This document shows, piece after piece, positions 33,243-41,496 of a stretch of DNA of 64,000 nucleotides. Position 1 is the stretch's first letter. Every line of letters starts with the position of its first letter. The position numbers were made by a program, and so were the translations under genes. Under the pieces are notes generated by a model. The model had not been told where the DNA came from. It saw only the letters and a program-made list of their open reading frames with translations, and ran no database searches. The stretch lies in the NCBI GenBank assembly GCA_000621425.1, contig JHYJ01000010.1, positions 1 through 64,000 on the forward strand, given 5' to 3'. This DNA comes from Lachnospiraceae bacterium AB2028 (lineage in GTDB: Bacteria > Bacillota > Clostridia > Lachnospirales > Lachnospiraceae).

Positions 33243-33365
33243 TACCGTTTAGGCACAGAATATATGGTCCAGCAGCTTTTATAGCCACAATATTTACCGC
33301 TTAGACACTAAAAACGACCATTTGGGCACGATTTATTGAAGTATGGGCTTTGATTTTGGTATTTT
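33243..33365 (+). promoter_or_regulatory. Promoter of paralogue 3, with three LytTR-type boxes
   Basis: Boxes are TACCGTTTAGGCACAG (33243), TACCGCTTAGACACTA (33295) and GACCATTTGGGCACGA (33316). The last two are 21 bp apart; the first is 52 bp further upstream. The -10 TATTTT is at 33360-33365, starting 43 nt after the A of the proximal ACC. The early transcript has CTCATCAAGAACAGA, similar to the other double-glycine promoters, and an ATCCG/CGGAT hairpin follows. The leader to the ATG is about 80 nt. Confidence 0.65.
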
Positions 33366-33454
33366 TAACTCATCAAGAACAGATATCCGACAGAAAAACG
33401 GCCGGATGAAAACAGAAAAAACTACAAGACTATAAATGTAAGGAGGGTTACAAA

Positions 33455-33718
33455 ATGGGTATGGAAGAAAACACAAAAATCAATGACGAGATGATGGCTG
33501 AAGCAGCAGGCGGAGCCAATGGTGAACCGCATACACTTGAAGGTGTGGTATTAAGACACTGGGATGATCCCTGGAATGATAAGTGGCTTGTTGAGACCTC
33601 ACCCAATAACACAAGAATCGCAAGTTGCGACCTTATCGGCGTGGAACTGCCCGGAAAGAGAATAAAGATCGAGCTTATAGCAATGGGAGCATTTAAAATC
33701 GTCGAGATACTGGACTGA
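33455..33718 (+). CDS. Double-glycine-leader small protein (paralogue 3)
   Basis: The 87-residue protein starts at an ATG with AAGGAGG at 8 nt. The leader MGMEENTKINDEMMAEAAGG would be cut after residue 20. The 67-residue body has a single cysteine (IASCDLIG) and alternating hydrophobic strands (LEGVVLRHWDD, KWLVETSP, RIKIELIAMGAFKIVEIL) that fit a small beta barrel, though the end differs from the other paralogues. It is the first gene of a two-gene unit with a broken paralogue downstream, closed by the terminator at 34220. The promoter carries three LytTR-type boxes. Function unknown. Confidence 0.8.
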   Translation: MGMEENTKINDEMMAEAAGGANGEPHTLEGVVLRHWDDPWNDKWLVETSPNNTRIASCDLIGVELPGKRIKIELIAMGAFKIVEILD

Positions 33719-33821
33719 TAGGGCAGACAGTGCATGAATCAAATTTCACAATAACAAGTCCAAACTGACCTGTTATGTGAGTAAGAAAACAAAAACTATA
33801 AAAAACGAAGAGGAAATCATT

Positions 33822-34178
33822 ATTGCAGAGAACAAGAATCTGGAAGGTATCATTGAGGTAACATAGGACACCCCTATCGAGGAGTTCACCGAGTGGAGCA
33901 CCGAAGAAAATGTACAGCTTAGCGATGAACAGATGGAAGCTGCATCCGGCGGCAAGCAGGCATGGTGGCAGAAGTACTCGGATAAGCCCCCCAAGTTTGC
34001 ACAGGATGCACTCGTATTCTGGAAGGGACACGAATACGACGGAATCTACCTCGTAAAAAAAGCAGTCTATATAGGAGTACCCAAACAGGGAATATGGGCT
34101 TATGACATTCAGGATTCCAGATACAGTGATTCCTGGGAAAAGAAAGTTCCTGAAATCAGCCTTTATAAAGCAAACTAA
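33822..34178 (+). pseudogene. Broken double-glycine small protein (paralogue 4)
   Basis: A frame preceded by GAAGAGGAAATC begins with ATT where ATG is expected, reads AENKNLEGIIEVT (compare MAENKE in paralogue 2), meets a TAG at 33864, and continues in the same frame as DTPIEEFTEWSTEENVQLSD, then EQMEAASGG and a full body. The body has the family traits: KFAQDALVFWKG, an IWAYDIQD strand and an ending VPEISLYKAN like paralogue 2. Two separate lesions in the leader with an intact body suggest recent inactivation. An ATG at 33933 would give the body without a leader and has no ribosome site. Rescue by ATT initiation alone would not pass the TAG. Confidence 0.7.
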
Positions 34179-34219
34179 TCTGTAAATGGATCAGACCCTT
34201 TGTACCAAAAGTTCAATTT

Positions 34220-34250
34220 CACCCTGCGCCGAAGAAGCGCAGGGTGTTTT
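34220..34250 (+). terminator. Terminator of the paralogue 3-4 unit
   Basis: The arms CACCCTGCGC (34220-34229) and GCGCAGGGTG (34237-34246) form a 10-bp stem followed by TTTT. It lies 42 bp after the last stop. Confidence 0.85.
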
Positions 34251-34295
34251 ATGTAACCCGGTTTCAAAAGGGCTGAAACTTTTTAAAAAAAGCCC

Positions 34296-34324
34296 TTGCA
34301 TTCCTGAAAACAATGTACTATAAT
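34296..34324 (+). promoter_or_regulatory. Promoter of tRNA-Lys
   Basis: TTGCAT (34296-34301) and TATAAT (34319-34324) have a 17-bp spacer and lie 33 bp before the mature tRNA. Confidence 0.75.
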
Positions 34325-34357
34325 CTTCATTGTGCCTTTGATGAGGACACGCGGTAT

Positions 34358-34430
34358 GCACCGCTAGCTCAGTTGGTAGAGCACCTGACTCTTAATCAGG
34401 GTGTCCAGGGTTCGAGCCCCTGGCGGTGCA
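34358..34430 (+). tRNA. tRNA-Lys (anticodon CUU)
   Basis: The 73-nt cloverleaf has acceptor arms GCACCGC and GCGGTGC with discriminator A, D loop TAGCTCAGTTGGTAGAGCA, anticodon stem CTGAC/... with CTT at 34391-34393 in the loop ACTCTTAAT, and the T arm CAGGGTTCGAGCCCCTG. CCA is not encoded. It reads AAG codons. Confidence 0.95.
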
Positions 34431-34596
34431 CTAAAGCATCATTTTTGGCGAGTAGGTTCGTTGGGGATGGTGTTTTTTTTATACTATTTGTATTATATGG
34501 ATAATACGAGCCATCCATCCCATAACGATAGCTTTTCTGACTTGGGACATTAGTTAAATGGTTCTTGTAATATGTGCAGAACCGGAACATAAGACT

Positions 34597-35346
34597 ATGA
34601 CAGATTCTCATGTACACCTTCAAGAATATATAAGACCAGAAGATCTTCCATTATATATGGAGAAATTAAGTCACCTGGATGTGACCGGGCTGCTCTGCGT
34701 TTCTTACGATATAGAAAGTTCAAAGAAGGCTGTGGAGCTCCTGAATGCGTATACTGGTTCCGGCCTTCAGATTGCGGTGGGCCTCCATCCCCAGTACATA
34801 AGCAGCGATCCGAAGGAGCAGCTTGCCGAACTCCAAGCTATCTTAAATAAGAATAAATCCGTCTCCGCCATCGGAGAGATCGGGCTGGACTACCGCAAAG
34901 GCATGCCGGACAGGGAACTGCAGAAAGATTTTTTCAGAAAACAGCTGGAAATGAGCCTGGAATACGGCCTGCCGGTATCAATACACTCAGTATCTGCCTG
35001 CGAAGACACACTGACGATACTAAAAGATCATCCGGGCGTGAAAGGAATCATGCATGGCTATGCCTACAGTGCCGAAGCCGCAAAAGAGTTCGTAAAGCTC
35101 GGCTTCAAGCTGGGGGTAGGCACTACCCTGCTTAATCCCAGCGCCAAAAAGCTGCCGGAAGTGGTCAGATCCATTCCACAGGATTATCTGGTGACGGAAA
35201 CCGACTTTCCTTTTTCCTATAAAAAAGGCAGTCCCACCTTTAGTGACGAAACTGCCTTAGAATGCGAATACTTTACACCGGAAACAATAAAGGAAACAGC
35301 GAAACTGCACGCTAAGATGCTTCGCAACCTGCTCAATCATCTATAG
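34597..35346 (+). CDS. TatD-family metal-dependent hydrolase
   Basis: The 249-residue protein has the TatD fold: the metal site TDSHVHLQEY at the start, AVGLHPQYIS, AIGEIGLDYR, LPVSIHSVSACEDTL, GIMHGYAYS and the late TETDFPF. TatD enzymes are 3'-5' DNases or related hydrolases. The normal first metal motif is DxHxH, here DSHVH, so the site is intact. The start at 34597 puts the motif next to the N-terminus as usual; an ATG at 34558 has no ribosome site. Its 3' end overlaps the convergent lipoprotein gene by 14 nt. Confidence 0.8.
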   Translation: MTDSHVHLQEYIRPEDLPLYMEKLSHLDVTGLLCVSYDIESSKKAVELLNAYTGSGLQIAVGLHPQYISSDPKEQLAELQAILNKNKSVSAIGEIGLDYRKGMPDRELQKDFFRKQLEMSLEYGLPVSIHSVSACEDTLTILKDHPGVKGIMHGYAYSAEAAKEFVKLGFKLGVGTTLLNPSAKKLPEVVRSIPQDYLVTETDFPFSYKKGSPTFSDETALECEYFTPETIKETAKLHAKMLRNLLNHL

Positions 35347-36091
35347 CCCCGTCCCAGAAATTCTCATACACCAGTTCACCGGTCTTAGCATTAAAAACCA
35401 CCTGGCTGTACTCATTTACCCTAAAGTCATAGACAAGACCGCCCATGGTCGGATCATAGGACAGCAGATATGTTCCATAGACTCCCTTATCACTGTAATA
35501 ACCGCCCAGCTTATCCGAATTCTTCTCTGCCTCTTCTTTTACTGTGGCAAACAGTACCTCCGGCGATATGGCCTTGGAGGTGTCCAGATCCGATAACGGT
35601 GAAGACGGCGAAGAGTCCGCGGCATAAACAATATTCGGTGAAGGATTATCCCAATCCGTTACATAGAACACATTCGCAGCCACTGCACCGTTTATATACT
35701 GCCTTCCATAAAACTTGTGCTCACCTGTCTCAGACCATGTAGTGTGCCCTGTAATATACAGATCTTCATCAAGGGTTGCATCTACCTCTTCCAGGTATTT
35801 CAGCATCTCTTTCTCTTCAGCAGAAGAGTAGCCTCTTCCTTCAAAAAGATTGCTTGAATAATATATATGATCACCTACAGTCCCGGCGATATCCTCATGG
35901 AAATCAGCACTCTGCGCTAATGTCGCCCTGCCTATTTCCTTAAACAGCTCATCAGCTATTCCTTCTGACTCACCATCCGAAACGCTACTGTCAACAGCTG
36001 CCGAAGAACCATCACTCCCCTTATTGCAGCCGCATAAAAGTACCGCCGCCATTACCGCTGTCCCGAATAAAACCGCTGTCCTTTTTCTCAT
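35333..36091 (-). CDS. Lipoprotein with PepSY-like end, function unknown
   Basis: The 252-residue protein has a signal peptide ending LLCGC, a Ser/Gly/Asp linker and a soluble domain. The last part, GLVYDFRVNEYSQVVFNAKTGELVYENF, resembles a PepSY repeat, a fold linked to protease inhibition or cell-surface regulation. I do not recognise the central domain. AGGAGG lies about 9 nt before the ATG at 36091, so longer in-frame starts are unlikely. It overlaps convergently with the TatD gene. Confidence 0.65.
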   Translation of the reverse strand: MRKRTAVLFGTAVMAAVLLCGCNKGSDGSSAAVDSSVSDGESEGIADELFKEIGRATLAQSADFHEDIAGTVGDHIYYSSNLFEGRGYSSAEEKEMLKYLEEVDATLDEDLYITGHTTWSETGEHKFYGRQYINGAVAANVFYVTDWDNPSPNIVYAADSSPSSPLSDLDTSKAISPEVLFATVKEEAEKNSDKLGGYYSDKGVYGTYLLSYDPTMGGLVYDFRVNEYSQVVFNAKTGELVYENFWDGAIDD

Positions 36092-36269
36092 AATTCTCAA
36101 CCTCCTCATATACTTCCAGATTCTGTCTCGAAAGAGCATAGAATCCCCTCGCTATATATGATACGCTACAGAATCATACTTTTATGGAATTTTTTTCTCA
36201 AACTTGCAAAAAGCACAAAAATAGAATAAACTCATGCAAGTAAAACAAGCTTTACAAAAGGAGACAGCC

Positions 36270-37130
36270 ATGGCGTACCTTGCCACACCATACAAAACAG
36301 CCGAGACAGTTAAAAAATACAACTTCGCTTTCCGGAAGAAATTCGGCCAGAACTTCCTGATAAATGCACAGGTCCTTGAAGACATACTGGACTCAGCCGG
36401 AGTAACAAAGGAAGACACCGTGCTGGAAATAGGTCCCGGCATAGGCACCATGACACAGTATCTTGCGGAAAGGGCCGGCAAAGTCATTGCTGTTGAGATA
36501 GACCGTTCGCTCCTGCCCATACTGGCTGACACCCTTTCGGACTATGACAATGTAAAAGTCATAAACGAGGACATCCTGAAGCTAGATATCGAAAAGCTGG
36601 TTAAGGAAGAAAACAGCGGAAAGCCCATAAAGGTAGTCGCAAATCTTCCTTATTACATAACTACTTCTATTATAATGGCACTTCTTGAAAAGCCTGTGCC
36701 CTTAAAAAGCATCACCATAATGGTGCAGAAGGAAGTGGCTGAGCGTATGCAGACCGGTCCCGGCTCCAAGGACTATGGAGCACTTTCACTTGCAGTCCAG
36801 TACTATGCCGATCCGGTGATAGTCCGGGAAGTAAGCCCCGACTGTTTCATGCCTTCACCTGCAGTCACCAGCACCGTCATCCGACTGGACAGATACAGTG
36901 AGCCCCCGGTTACGCCAGAAGACCCTGCATATATGTTCAGGCTCATCCGTGCATCCTTCAACCACAGAAGAAAAACCCTGGTAAACGGACTCACTACAGA
37001 TCCGTCACTAGGGCTTTCTAAAGAGCGTGTTTTTGATGCTTTGGAAAAAATGGAACTGCGTGCCGACATCCGTGGGGAGAAACTCACACTGGAGCAGTAC
37101 GCAGAACTGTCAGATTTACTACACGCCTGA
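36270..37130 (+). CDS. rsmA: 16S rRNA dimethyladenosine transferase
   Basis: The 286-residue methylase modifies two adenines near the 3' end of 16S rRNA (KsgA family). It shows KKFGQNFLIN, the SAM motif VLEIGPGIGTMTQYLAE, VIAVEIDRSL, NEDILKLD, the catalytic NLPYYITTSI and late FRLIRASFNHRRKTLVNGL. The ATG at 36270 has AAAGGAGA before it; an upstream ATG at 36234 lacks a site. Often near tatD, as here. Confidence 0.95.
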   Translation: MAYLATPYKTAETVKKYNFAFRKKFGQNFLINAQVLEDILDSAGVTKEDTVLEIGPGIGTMTQYLAERAGKVIAVEIDRSLLPILADTLSDYDNVKVINEDILKLDIEKLVKEENSGKPIKVVANLPYYITTSIIMALLEKPVPLKSITIMVQKEVAERMQTGPGSKDYGALSLAVQYYADPVIVREVSPDCFMPSPAVTSTVIRLDRYSEPPVTPEDPAYMFRLIRASFNHRRKTLVNGLTTDPSLGLSKERVFDALEKMELRADIRGEKLTLEQYAELSDLLHA

Positions 37131-37227
37131 ATAAAACTTACCACCTACAGAACTAAACAAAACGGCTACTTGTGAGAACTTAACAGATTAATTACTAAAG
37201 TGGTATACAACAAGTGGGAAGTTTTAA

Positions 37228-37791
37228 TTAATTTCCTGCTACTTTCTCATACAGATCATTTCCCTCGCTGTCTATGACAACGATTACCGGGAAGTCCTTT
37301 ATCTCCATCTTTCTTATGGCTTCGGTGCCCAGGTCATCATAGGCAATAACTTCAGATGCAGTGATTGCCTTAGACAGTAGCGCTCCGGCTCCGCCTACTG
37401 CGGCAAAATATACGCATCCGTTCCTGATTATGGCCTCATGCACAGCCTGAGAACGCTTGCCTTTTCCTATCATTCCTTTCAGACCCAGATCCAAAAGCTC
37501 CGGGGTATACTTATCCATACGGCTGGCAGTGGTGGGACCTGCAGATCCGATGACCATGCCTTCCCTTGCAGGCGAAGGTCCCAGATAGTAAATAACATTT
37601 CCCCTTATATCAAAGGGGAGTTCCTTTCCGGCATCAAGGGCTTCCTGCATTCTCTTGTGAGCTGCATCTCTGGCACTGTATACAGTACCGTTCAGGTACA
37701 CATAGTCTCCTGCTTTGAGCGACCTTGCATCTTCATCAGTTAAAGGAACCGTTACTCTTTTTTTATTATCTTCCATAACCTTATTCTCCAT
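37228..37791 (-). CDS. Fumarate hydratase, beta subunit (class I, iron-sulfur)
   Basis: This 187-residue protein is the C-terminal half of class I fumarases and L-tartrate dehydratases, made as a separate subunit. Landmarks are LKAGDYVYLNGTVYSARDAAH, GPTTASRMDKYTPELLDLG, IGKGKRS and the end VVVIDSEGNDLYEKV. With the alpha subunit it hydrates fumarate to malate. Start codons at 37791 (after TAAGG) and 37776 (after GGAG) are both possible. It begins 8 nt after the alpha-subunit stop. Confidence 0.88.
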   Translation of the reverse strand: MENKVMEDNKKRVTVPLTDEDARSLKAGDYVYLNGTVYSARDAAHKRMQEALDAGKELPFDIRGNVIYYLGPSPAREGMVIGSAGPTTASRMDKYTPELLDLGLKGMIGKGKRSQAVHEAIIRNGCVYFAAVGGAGALLSKAITASEVIAYDDLGTEAIRKMEIKDFPVIVVIDSEGNDLYEKVAGN

Positions 37792-37799
37792 TGTCGACC

Positions 37800-38642
37800 T
37801 TACAGCACCCGCACTGCATGGCGGTTTACATGACAGCATATATTCACGCCTACTGGGAGACCTGCTATATGTGTCGCATAGGTTTCTATATTTACTGCAA
37901 AAGCAGTAGTGCTTCCTCCAAGGCCCGCCGGTCCTATACCGCTTTCGTTTATCATCTTAAGAATCTCGTCCTCAAGCGCAGTGATACGCTCATCTGCTGC
38001 CGGTTCCTCCAAAGATCTGGTCAGTGCTTTCTTGGCAAGCAGAGCACATTTTTCAAATGTTCCGCCTATGCCCACGCCCACTACCATGGGAGGGCAGGCG
38101 TTAGGACCTGCATCCTTAACAGCCGTAACCACCGCGTTCTTTATGCCTTCCACGCCATCGGCAGGTTTCAGCATAAACACACGGCTCATATTCTCACTGC
38201 CGAATCCCTTCGGCGCAAGAGTCAGCTTTATCTTGTCTCCGGGCACCATGAAATAATGGATAACTGCCGGAGTATTGTCACCAGTATTTACCCTGTCGAT
38301 GGGGTCGCGGACTACGGATTTCCTGAGATACCCTTCGGTATAGCCCTGACGGACACCCTCGTTTATGGCATCCTCTATCCAGCCATCAGTCACATGCACA
38401 TCCTGACCGATTTCTGCAAAGATCACAGCCATACCGGTATCCTGGCAGATTGGAATATCGTCCGATGCCGCTATGGAAAGATTTTCCTTGAGCTGTCCCA
38501 GGATCTGCCTGCCTAAAGGAGACTCCTCCTTATCCGCCGCATTATTAAGTGCCCGTTTCATATCAGGCGTAAGCGTGCGATTAGCCTCCGTACACATTTC
38601 CTTTATTGCAGATGTAATGTCTGATGCTTTAATCTCTCTCAT
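37800..38642 (-). CDS. Fumarate hydratase, alpha subunit (class I, iron-sulfur)
   Basis: The 280-residue subunit carries the three cysteines for the 4Fe-4S cluster: PICQDTGMAVIF, NACPPMVVGVGIGGTFEKCA and the late GVNICCHVNRHAVR, of which one each should bind iron. It begins MREIKASDITSAIKEMC. Class I fumarases are oxygen-sensitive, fitting an anaerobe. With the Re-citrate synthase 3 kb away it suggests a partial citric acid cycle. It is co-transcribed with the beta subunit. Confidence 0.9.
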   Translation of the reverse strand: MREIKASDITSAIKEMCTEANRTLTPDMKRALNNAADKEESPLGRQILGQLKENLSIAASDDIPICQDTGMAVIFAEIGQDVHVTDGWIEDAINEGVRQGYTEGYLRKSVVRDPIDRVNTGDNTPAVIHYFMVPGDKIKLTLAPKGFGSENMSRVFMLKPADGVEGIKNAVVTAVKDAGPNACPPMVVGVGIGGTFEKCALLAKKALTRSLEEPAADERITALEDEILKMINESGIGPAGLGGSTTAFAVNIETYATHIAGLPVGVNICCHVNRHAVRVL

Positions 38643-38745
38643 TTTTTTGATTCCTTATTGCTTTAATCCGTCATTAGGTCCGATAAACACTCTCATCCTT
38701 TGCTGCTACAACAAACATAACTGCAGAGACATCTGAGTTATTGCA

Positions 38746-38779
38746 CTAAAATAGCCACACTCACTTGAGCATGGCTATT
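38746..38779 (-). terminator. Terminator of the gene at 38794
   Basis: The arms AATAGCCA (38750-38757) and TGGCTATT (38772-38779) form a stem; on the minus strand it is followed by TTTTAG. It lies just after the stop of the gene at 38794. Confidence 0.65.
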
Positions 38780-38793
38780 ATCATTAAACTCTT

Positions 38794-39405
38794 TTAAACC
38801 TGAACCTGTCTCTCAAAAATAACAACAGTCTGTTTCTGGGTGGAACTGAAACCGGTCATCATGAGCTTACCATGGTTTCCAATAGTTCTGTTGGTGAATC
38901 CCAGCACCTTCCAGCCGGCTGCCGCATATCTGTTAAGCAGTGCCTGGAATGAAACGAATTCTATAAGTGATCCGGCAGGCTTCTCGCTGTCGAGCTGGAT
39001 CTCATCCACAACCTCTACCGCATACTCATATCTCTTGCCTGACACATCCTGAAGCTTATCATTAACTTTAATAAGATTGTCTAAAAGGCAGACACTGAGG
39101 AGCTTTTCCATATCCTCAGGAGCAACATCCTGAAGAAGATCCTCAACCATACGGCGCTTTACACGCACACGCACTGTATCTGAACCGTTGGAACTCTGAA
39201 GGATATGCTGCTTAGCCTGCTCCATGTTCTGCGGAGTCTTGGCATAACCCTTATCATCCAGATAGTCCATAGCCATCTTCTGGATGTTCTCGTCGGTTTT
39301 ATCTAAACCGGTATCTACGATCTCCTCGATATCATTAACATTGCTTGTAGCTATCGAGTTACTCTTTTTGATCATGTCATACATGACCTGATTAACTTCT
39401 ACCAT
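38794..39405 (-). CDS. Hypothetical protein with DUF4177-like end
   Basis: The 203-residue protein (start at 39405 after GGGG at 8 nt; a longer frame reaches 39456) begins MVEVNQVMYDMIKKSNSIAT, is helical and acidic to about residue 110, then has a beta-rich end with ALLNRYAAAGWKVLGFTNRT and TVVIFERQ. That end resembles DUF4177, a small fold of unknown role. No signal peptide or membrane helix. The gene has its own terminator and stands alone. Confidence 0.6.
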   Translation of the reverse strand: MVEVNQVMYDMIKKSNSIATSNVNDIEEIVDTGLDKTDENIQKMAMDYLDDKGYAKTPQNMEQAKQHILQSSNGSDTVRVRVKRRMVEDLLQDVAPEDMEKLLSVCLLDNLIKVNDKLQDVSGKRYEYAVEVVDEIQLDSEKPAGSLIEFVSFQALLNRYAAAGWKVLGFTNRTIGNHGKLMMTGFSSTQKQTVVIFERQVQV

Positions 39406-39493
39406 TTCAACAACCCCATCTTTTTTGCAATATTTTAAGTCCCCCGCGCTCATCACGCTATGTTACTAATGATACCATAGCCCTATGGTATTT

Positions 39494-40036
39494 TCAAGGT
39501 AAAATCCATAAGGCGACAGGCTGTGTTTTTGCCGGAAAATATGTCTTATTTACGATCCCATGACCAGCACAAGCCTGTTCTGTCCATCGTACGAATAGCC
39601 ACAGGATGAGCATATGTTTTTTACAATGGTTGCAGAAAGGGAATCTTCTGCTTCTGTCCGCCGGAAAGCTCGTCAGGATAATTGCCACATAGATGATTCC
39701 AAGCAGCAGCCATATAGGGGTACCCCCGGAGACTCCGCCGTTAGTAAAGAACATGGCCGGAAGAAAGATCAGAACAACAACAAAGGATAATCCAATCCTC
39801 GCCTTAGATATTCTCTTTTTCTTGATCGACCAGAGTATATACAGAGAAAAAACCACTGCCCCTACAAGGGTAGAAATAGTTGCAGAAAAGGGTTCATGCA
39901 TTATGAGGCCGCAGGGGACTGCAACGTAAAGCGCCACCAGAACCGCAAGAGAAAACACTACGAACGCCCTGTCCTTTACATCGACAGAAGGATCATAGAC
40001 ATATTTTTTTATTCGATTCCTAAATTTACCGAATAT
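39494..40036 (-). pseudogene. Truncated membrane sensor protein
   Basis: A frame after the strong site GGAGGTGAGGG begins with ATA at 40036 where ATG would be expected, reads FGKFRNRIKKYVYDPSVDV, then several membrane helices including LWSIKKKRISKARIGLSFVV and FTNGGVSGGTPIWLLLG. The middle looks like the N-terminal membrane part of Lachnospiraceae histidine kinases or GGDEF proteins. After about residue 125 the sequence becomes unlike any membrane protein and stops. Loss of the start codon and of the C-terminal output domain suggests a remnant. A GTG at 39958 could still start a 154-residue product. Confidence 0.5.
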
Positions 40037-40106
40037 TTTCCCTCACCTCCGGTATTTTGAAACAACTACTATTCTACAACAAACTCAGCGTTAGGGTTAC
40101 ATTCAA

Positions 40107-40424
40107 TTATTTTCGTCTCTTTCTGCGTCTTTTATCCGGAGCGGAATTAACCAGAAGTCTGAATTCCCTGCTGTTCATAAAATTAGCAAGGCCATAGAGC
40201 TTGTCAAAGGAATCCCTTGCATCCACCAGATCCCGGTGCAGAAGGTCAAGCACCTCAGAGTCCTTGTGCTTTACTTTCTCAAACTCCGCCAGGCATATAT
40301 AATAGTAGAAATTCAGTATGCGCCTATTGTTCCTTACCCAATGGAATACAGGACACATATTGATAAATATCATTACCAGCAAACGCATTCTGAATAATTT
40401 AGAGGGAGCGTAGCGTTTTGACAT
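40107..40424 (-). CDS. Small basic hypothetical protein
   Basis: The 105-residue protein starts at 40424 with AGGAGG at 6 nt; the ATG at 40430 is too close to that site. It begins MSKRYAPSKLFRMRLLVMIF, has one hydrophobic stretch (about 12-25), a helical middle with LAEFEKVKHKDSEVLDLLHR and a very basic end DKRRRKRRK. I do not recognise it. It may be an RNA-binding or membrane-associated protein. Confidence 0.55.
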   Translation of the reverse strand: MSKRYAPSKLFRMRLLVMIFINMCPVFHWVRNNRRILNFYYYICLAEFEKVKHKDSEVLDLLHRDLVDARDSFDKLYGLANFMNSREFRLLVNSAPDKRRRKRRK

Positions 40425-40487
40425 AGGCATCCTCCTTTATATAGGGTGGCCTCAGGTTCTTATGGGTCATTTTATCATATCTTAATA

Positions 40488-41339
40488 TCAGATTTTAAAA
40501 ATATCCGAGCAGATTTTTTCCAATGGTTTCTTATATATGATGTAGCTGTTGATAACCGGAGTATTGAAATCAACAAGCGGAACCTGGCGCAGCTGCTTTC
40601 CCTTAATGTACGGTTCTGCCATATCCTTTGGAAGAAAAGTGTAATTGTCCTGATGCAGAAGATAAGGGACGATCTTCATGCAGTCATCTATCTCCAGCTC
40701 GAACTGATGGTACTTCGGAAACAGCTTTCTGATGTACTGTCCCACATCCTGCAGCGCGAAATTACACATCAGGTATTTCTCTTCCAGCAGTTTTTCAACC
40801 GTGATCCCCTTCCTGTATTTCGTATTTTCAATATCCGTAACCAGCACAAGGGTATCCTGTTTGTAAAGCTCACAGTGGAGGGAATTTTTCTGAAGCGGCA
40901 GGTAGGTAAATACCACATCCAGCATATCGTCCTGTATCTGTTCTAAGAGATGTTCCGTCAGTCCGATAGAAATCTTTAAGTAATCCTTGGGATGCTTTTT
41001 CCTGTGCTTCAAGATCAGCTCAGCCAAATGTCCTTCGTAAATTGAGTCAGCACATCCGATGCGAAGATAATGATCATACTTCTGAACGGATGAAATCTCA
41101 GCAAGGGATGTCTCCGTAAGGTCTATAACTTTTTCAGCATAACGGCGAAACTGCTCTCCCTCTGGCGTAAGCTCCACCAGACGATTTGTCCTGTGGAATA
41201 ACTGAAAACCCAGCTCTCTTTCCAGTTCGTTGATCCTGTTTGTGATGGTGGACTGTGCCACAAAAAGCTGGTTTGCAGCGCGTGTATAGTTCTTTGTATT
41301 TGCAAGTACCATAAAGGTTTTCAATGATTCAATATCCAT
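40488..41339 (-). CDS. LysR-family transcriptional regulator
   Basis: The 283-residue protein has a LysR winged helix (about 1-60; MDIESLKTFMVLANTKNYTR, AANQLFVAQSTITNRINELE) and a substrate-binding domain with YLRIGCADSIYEGHLAEL. It is divergent from the Re-citrate synthase gene, the classic LysR arrangement, and the 157-bp space holds a perfect palindrome and a half site. The effector is unknown, perhaps a citrate-cycle acid. GGAGG stands 10 nt before the ATG at 41339; a GTG at 41345 is also possible. Confidence 0.88.
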   Translation of the reverse strand: MDIESLKTFMVLANTKNYTRAANQLFVAQSTITNRINELERELGFQLFHRTNRLVELTPEGEQFRRYAEKVIDLTETSLAEISSVQKYDHYLRIGCADSIYEGHLAELILKHRKKHPKDYLKISIGLTEHLLEQIQDDMLDVVFTYLPLQKNSLHCELYKQDTLVLVTDIENTKYRKGITVEKLLEEKYLMCNFALQDVGQYIRKLFPKYHQFELEIDDCMKIVPYLLHQDNYTFLPKDMAEPYIKGKQLRQVPLVDFNTPVINSYIIYKKPLEKICSDIFKI

Positions 41340-41362
41340 GATCACAAAGCCTCCTTTTATCC

Positions 41363-41383
41363 ATTATTCGAATATCGAATAAT
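41363..41383. promoter_or_regulatory. LysR operator between regulator and citrate synthase
   Basis: A perfect palindrome has 8-bp arms ATTATTCG and CGAATAAT around AATAT. A second copy of the half site CGAATAAT lies at 41461-41468. One full site plus one half site is typical of LysR-type control with the activation site nearer the target gene. Confidence 0.6.
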
Positions 41384-41389
41384 TATTAT

Positions 41390-41419
41390 TTGATATATTC
41401 ATTTCACAAATAATAATAT
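41390..41419 (+). promoter_or_regulatory. Promoter of the Re-citrate synthase gene
   Basis: TTGATA (41390-41395) and TAATAT (41414-41419) have an 18-bp spacer, directly next to the palindrome at 41363-41383. The half site at 41461 then falls in the transcribed leader, where it could serve repression. Confidence 0.4.
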
Positions 41420-41496
41420 GTATGCTAAAACTTGTAAATAGAAATTCTGAAATAGGTTTCCGAATAATTTTTAATTAAGATTTTGGAGGTAGTATC

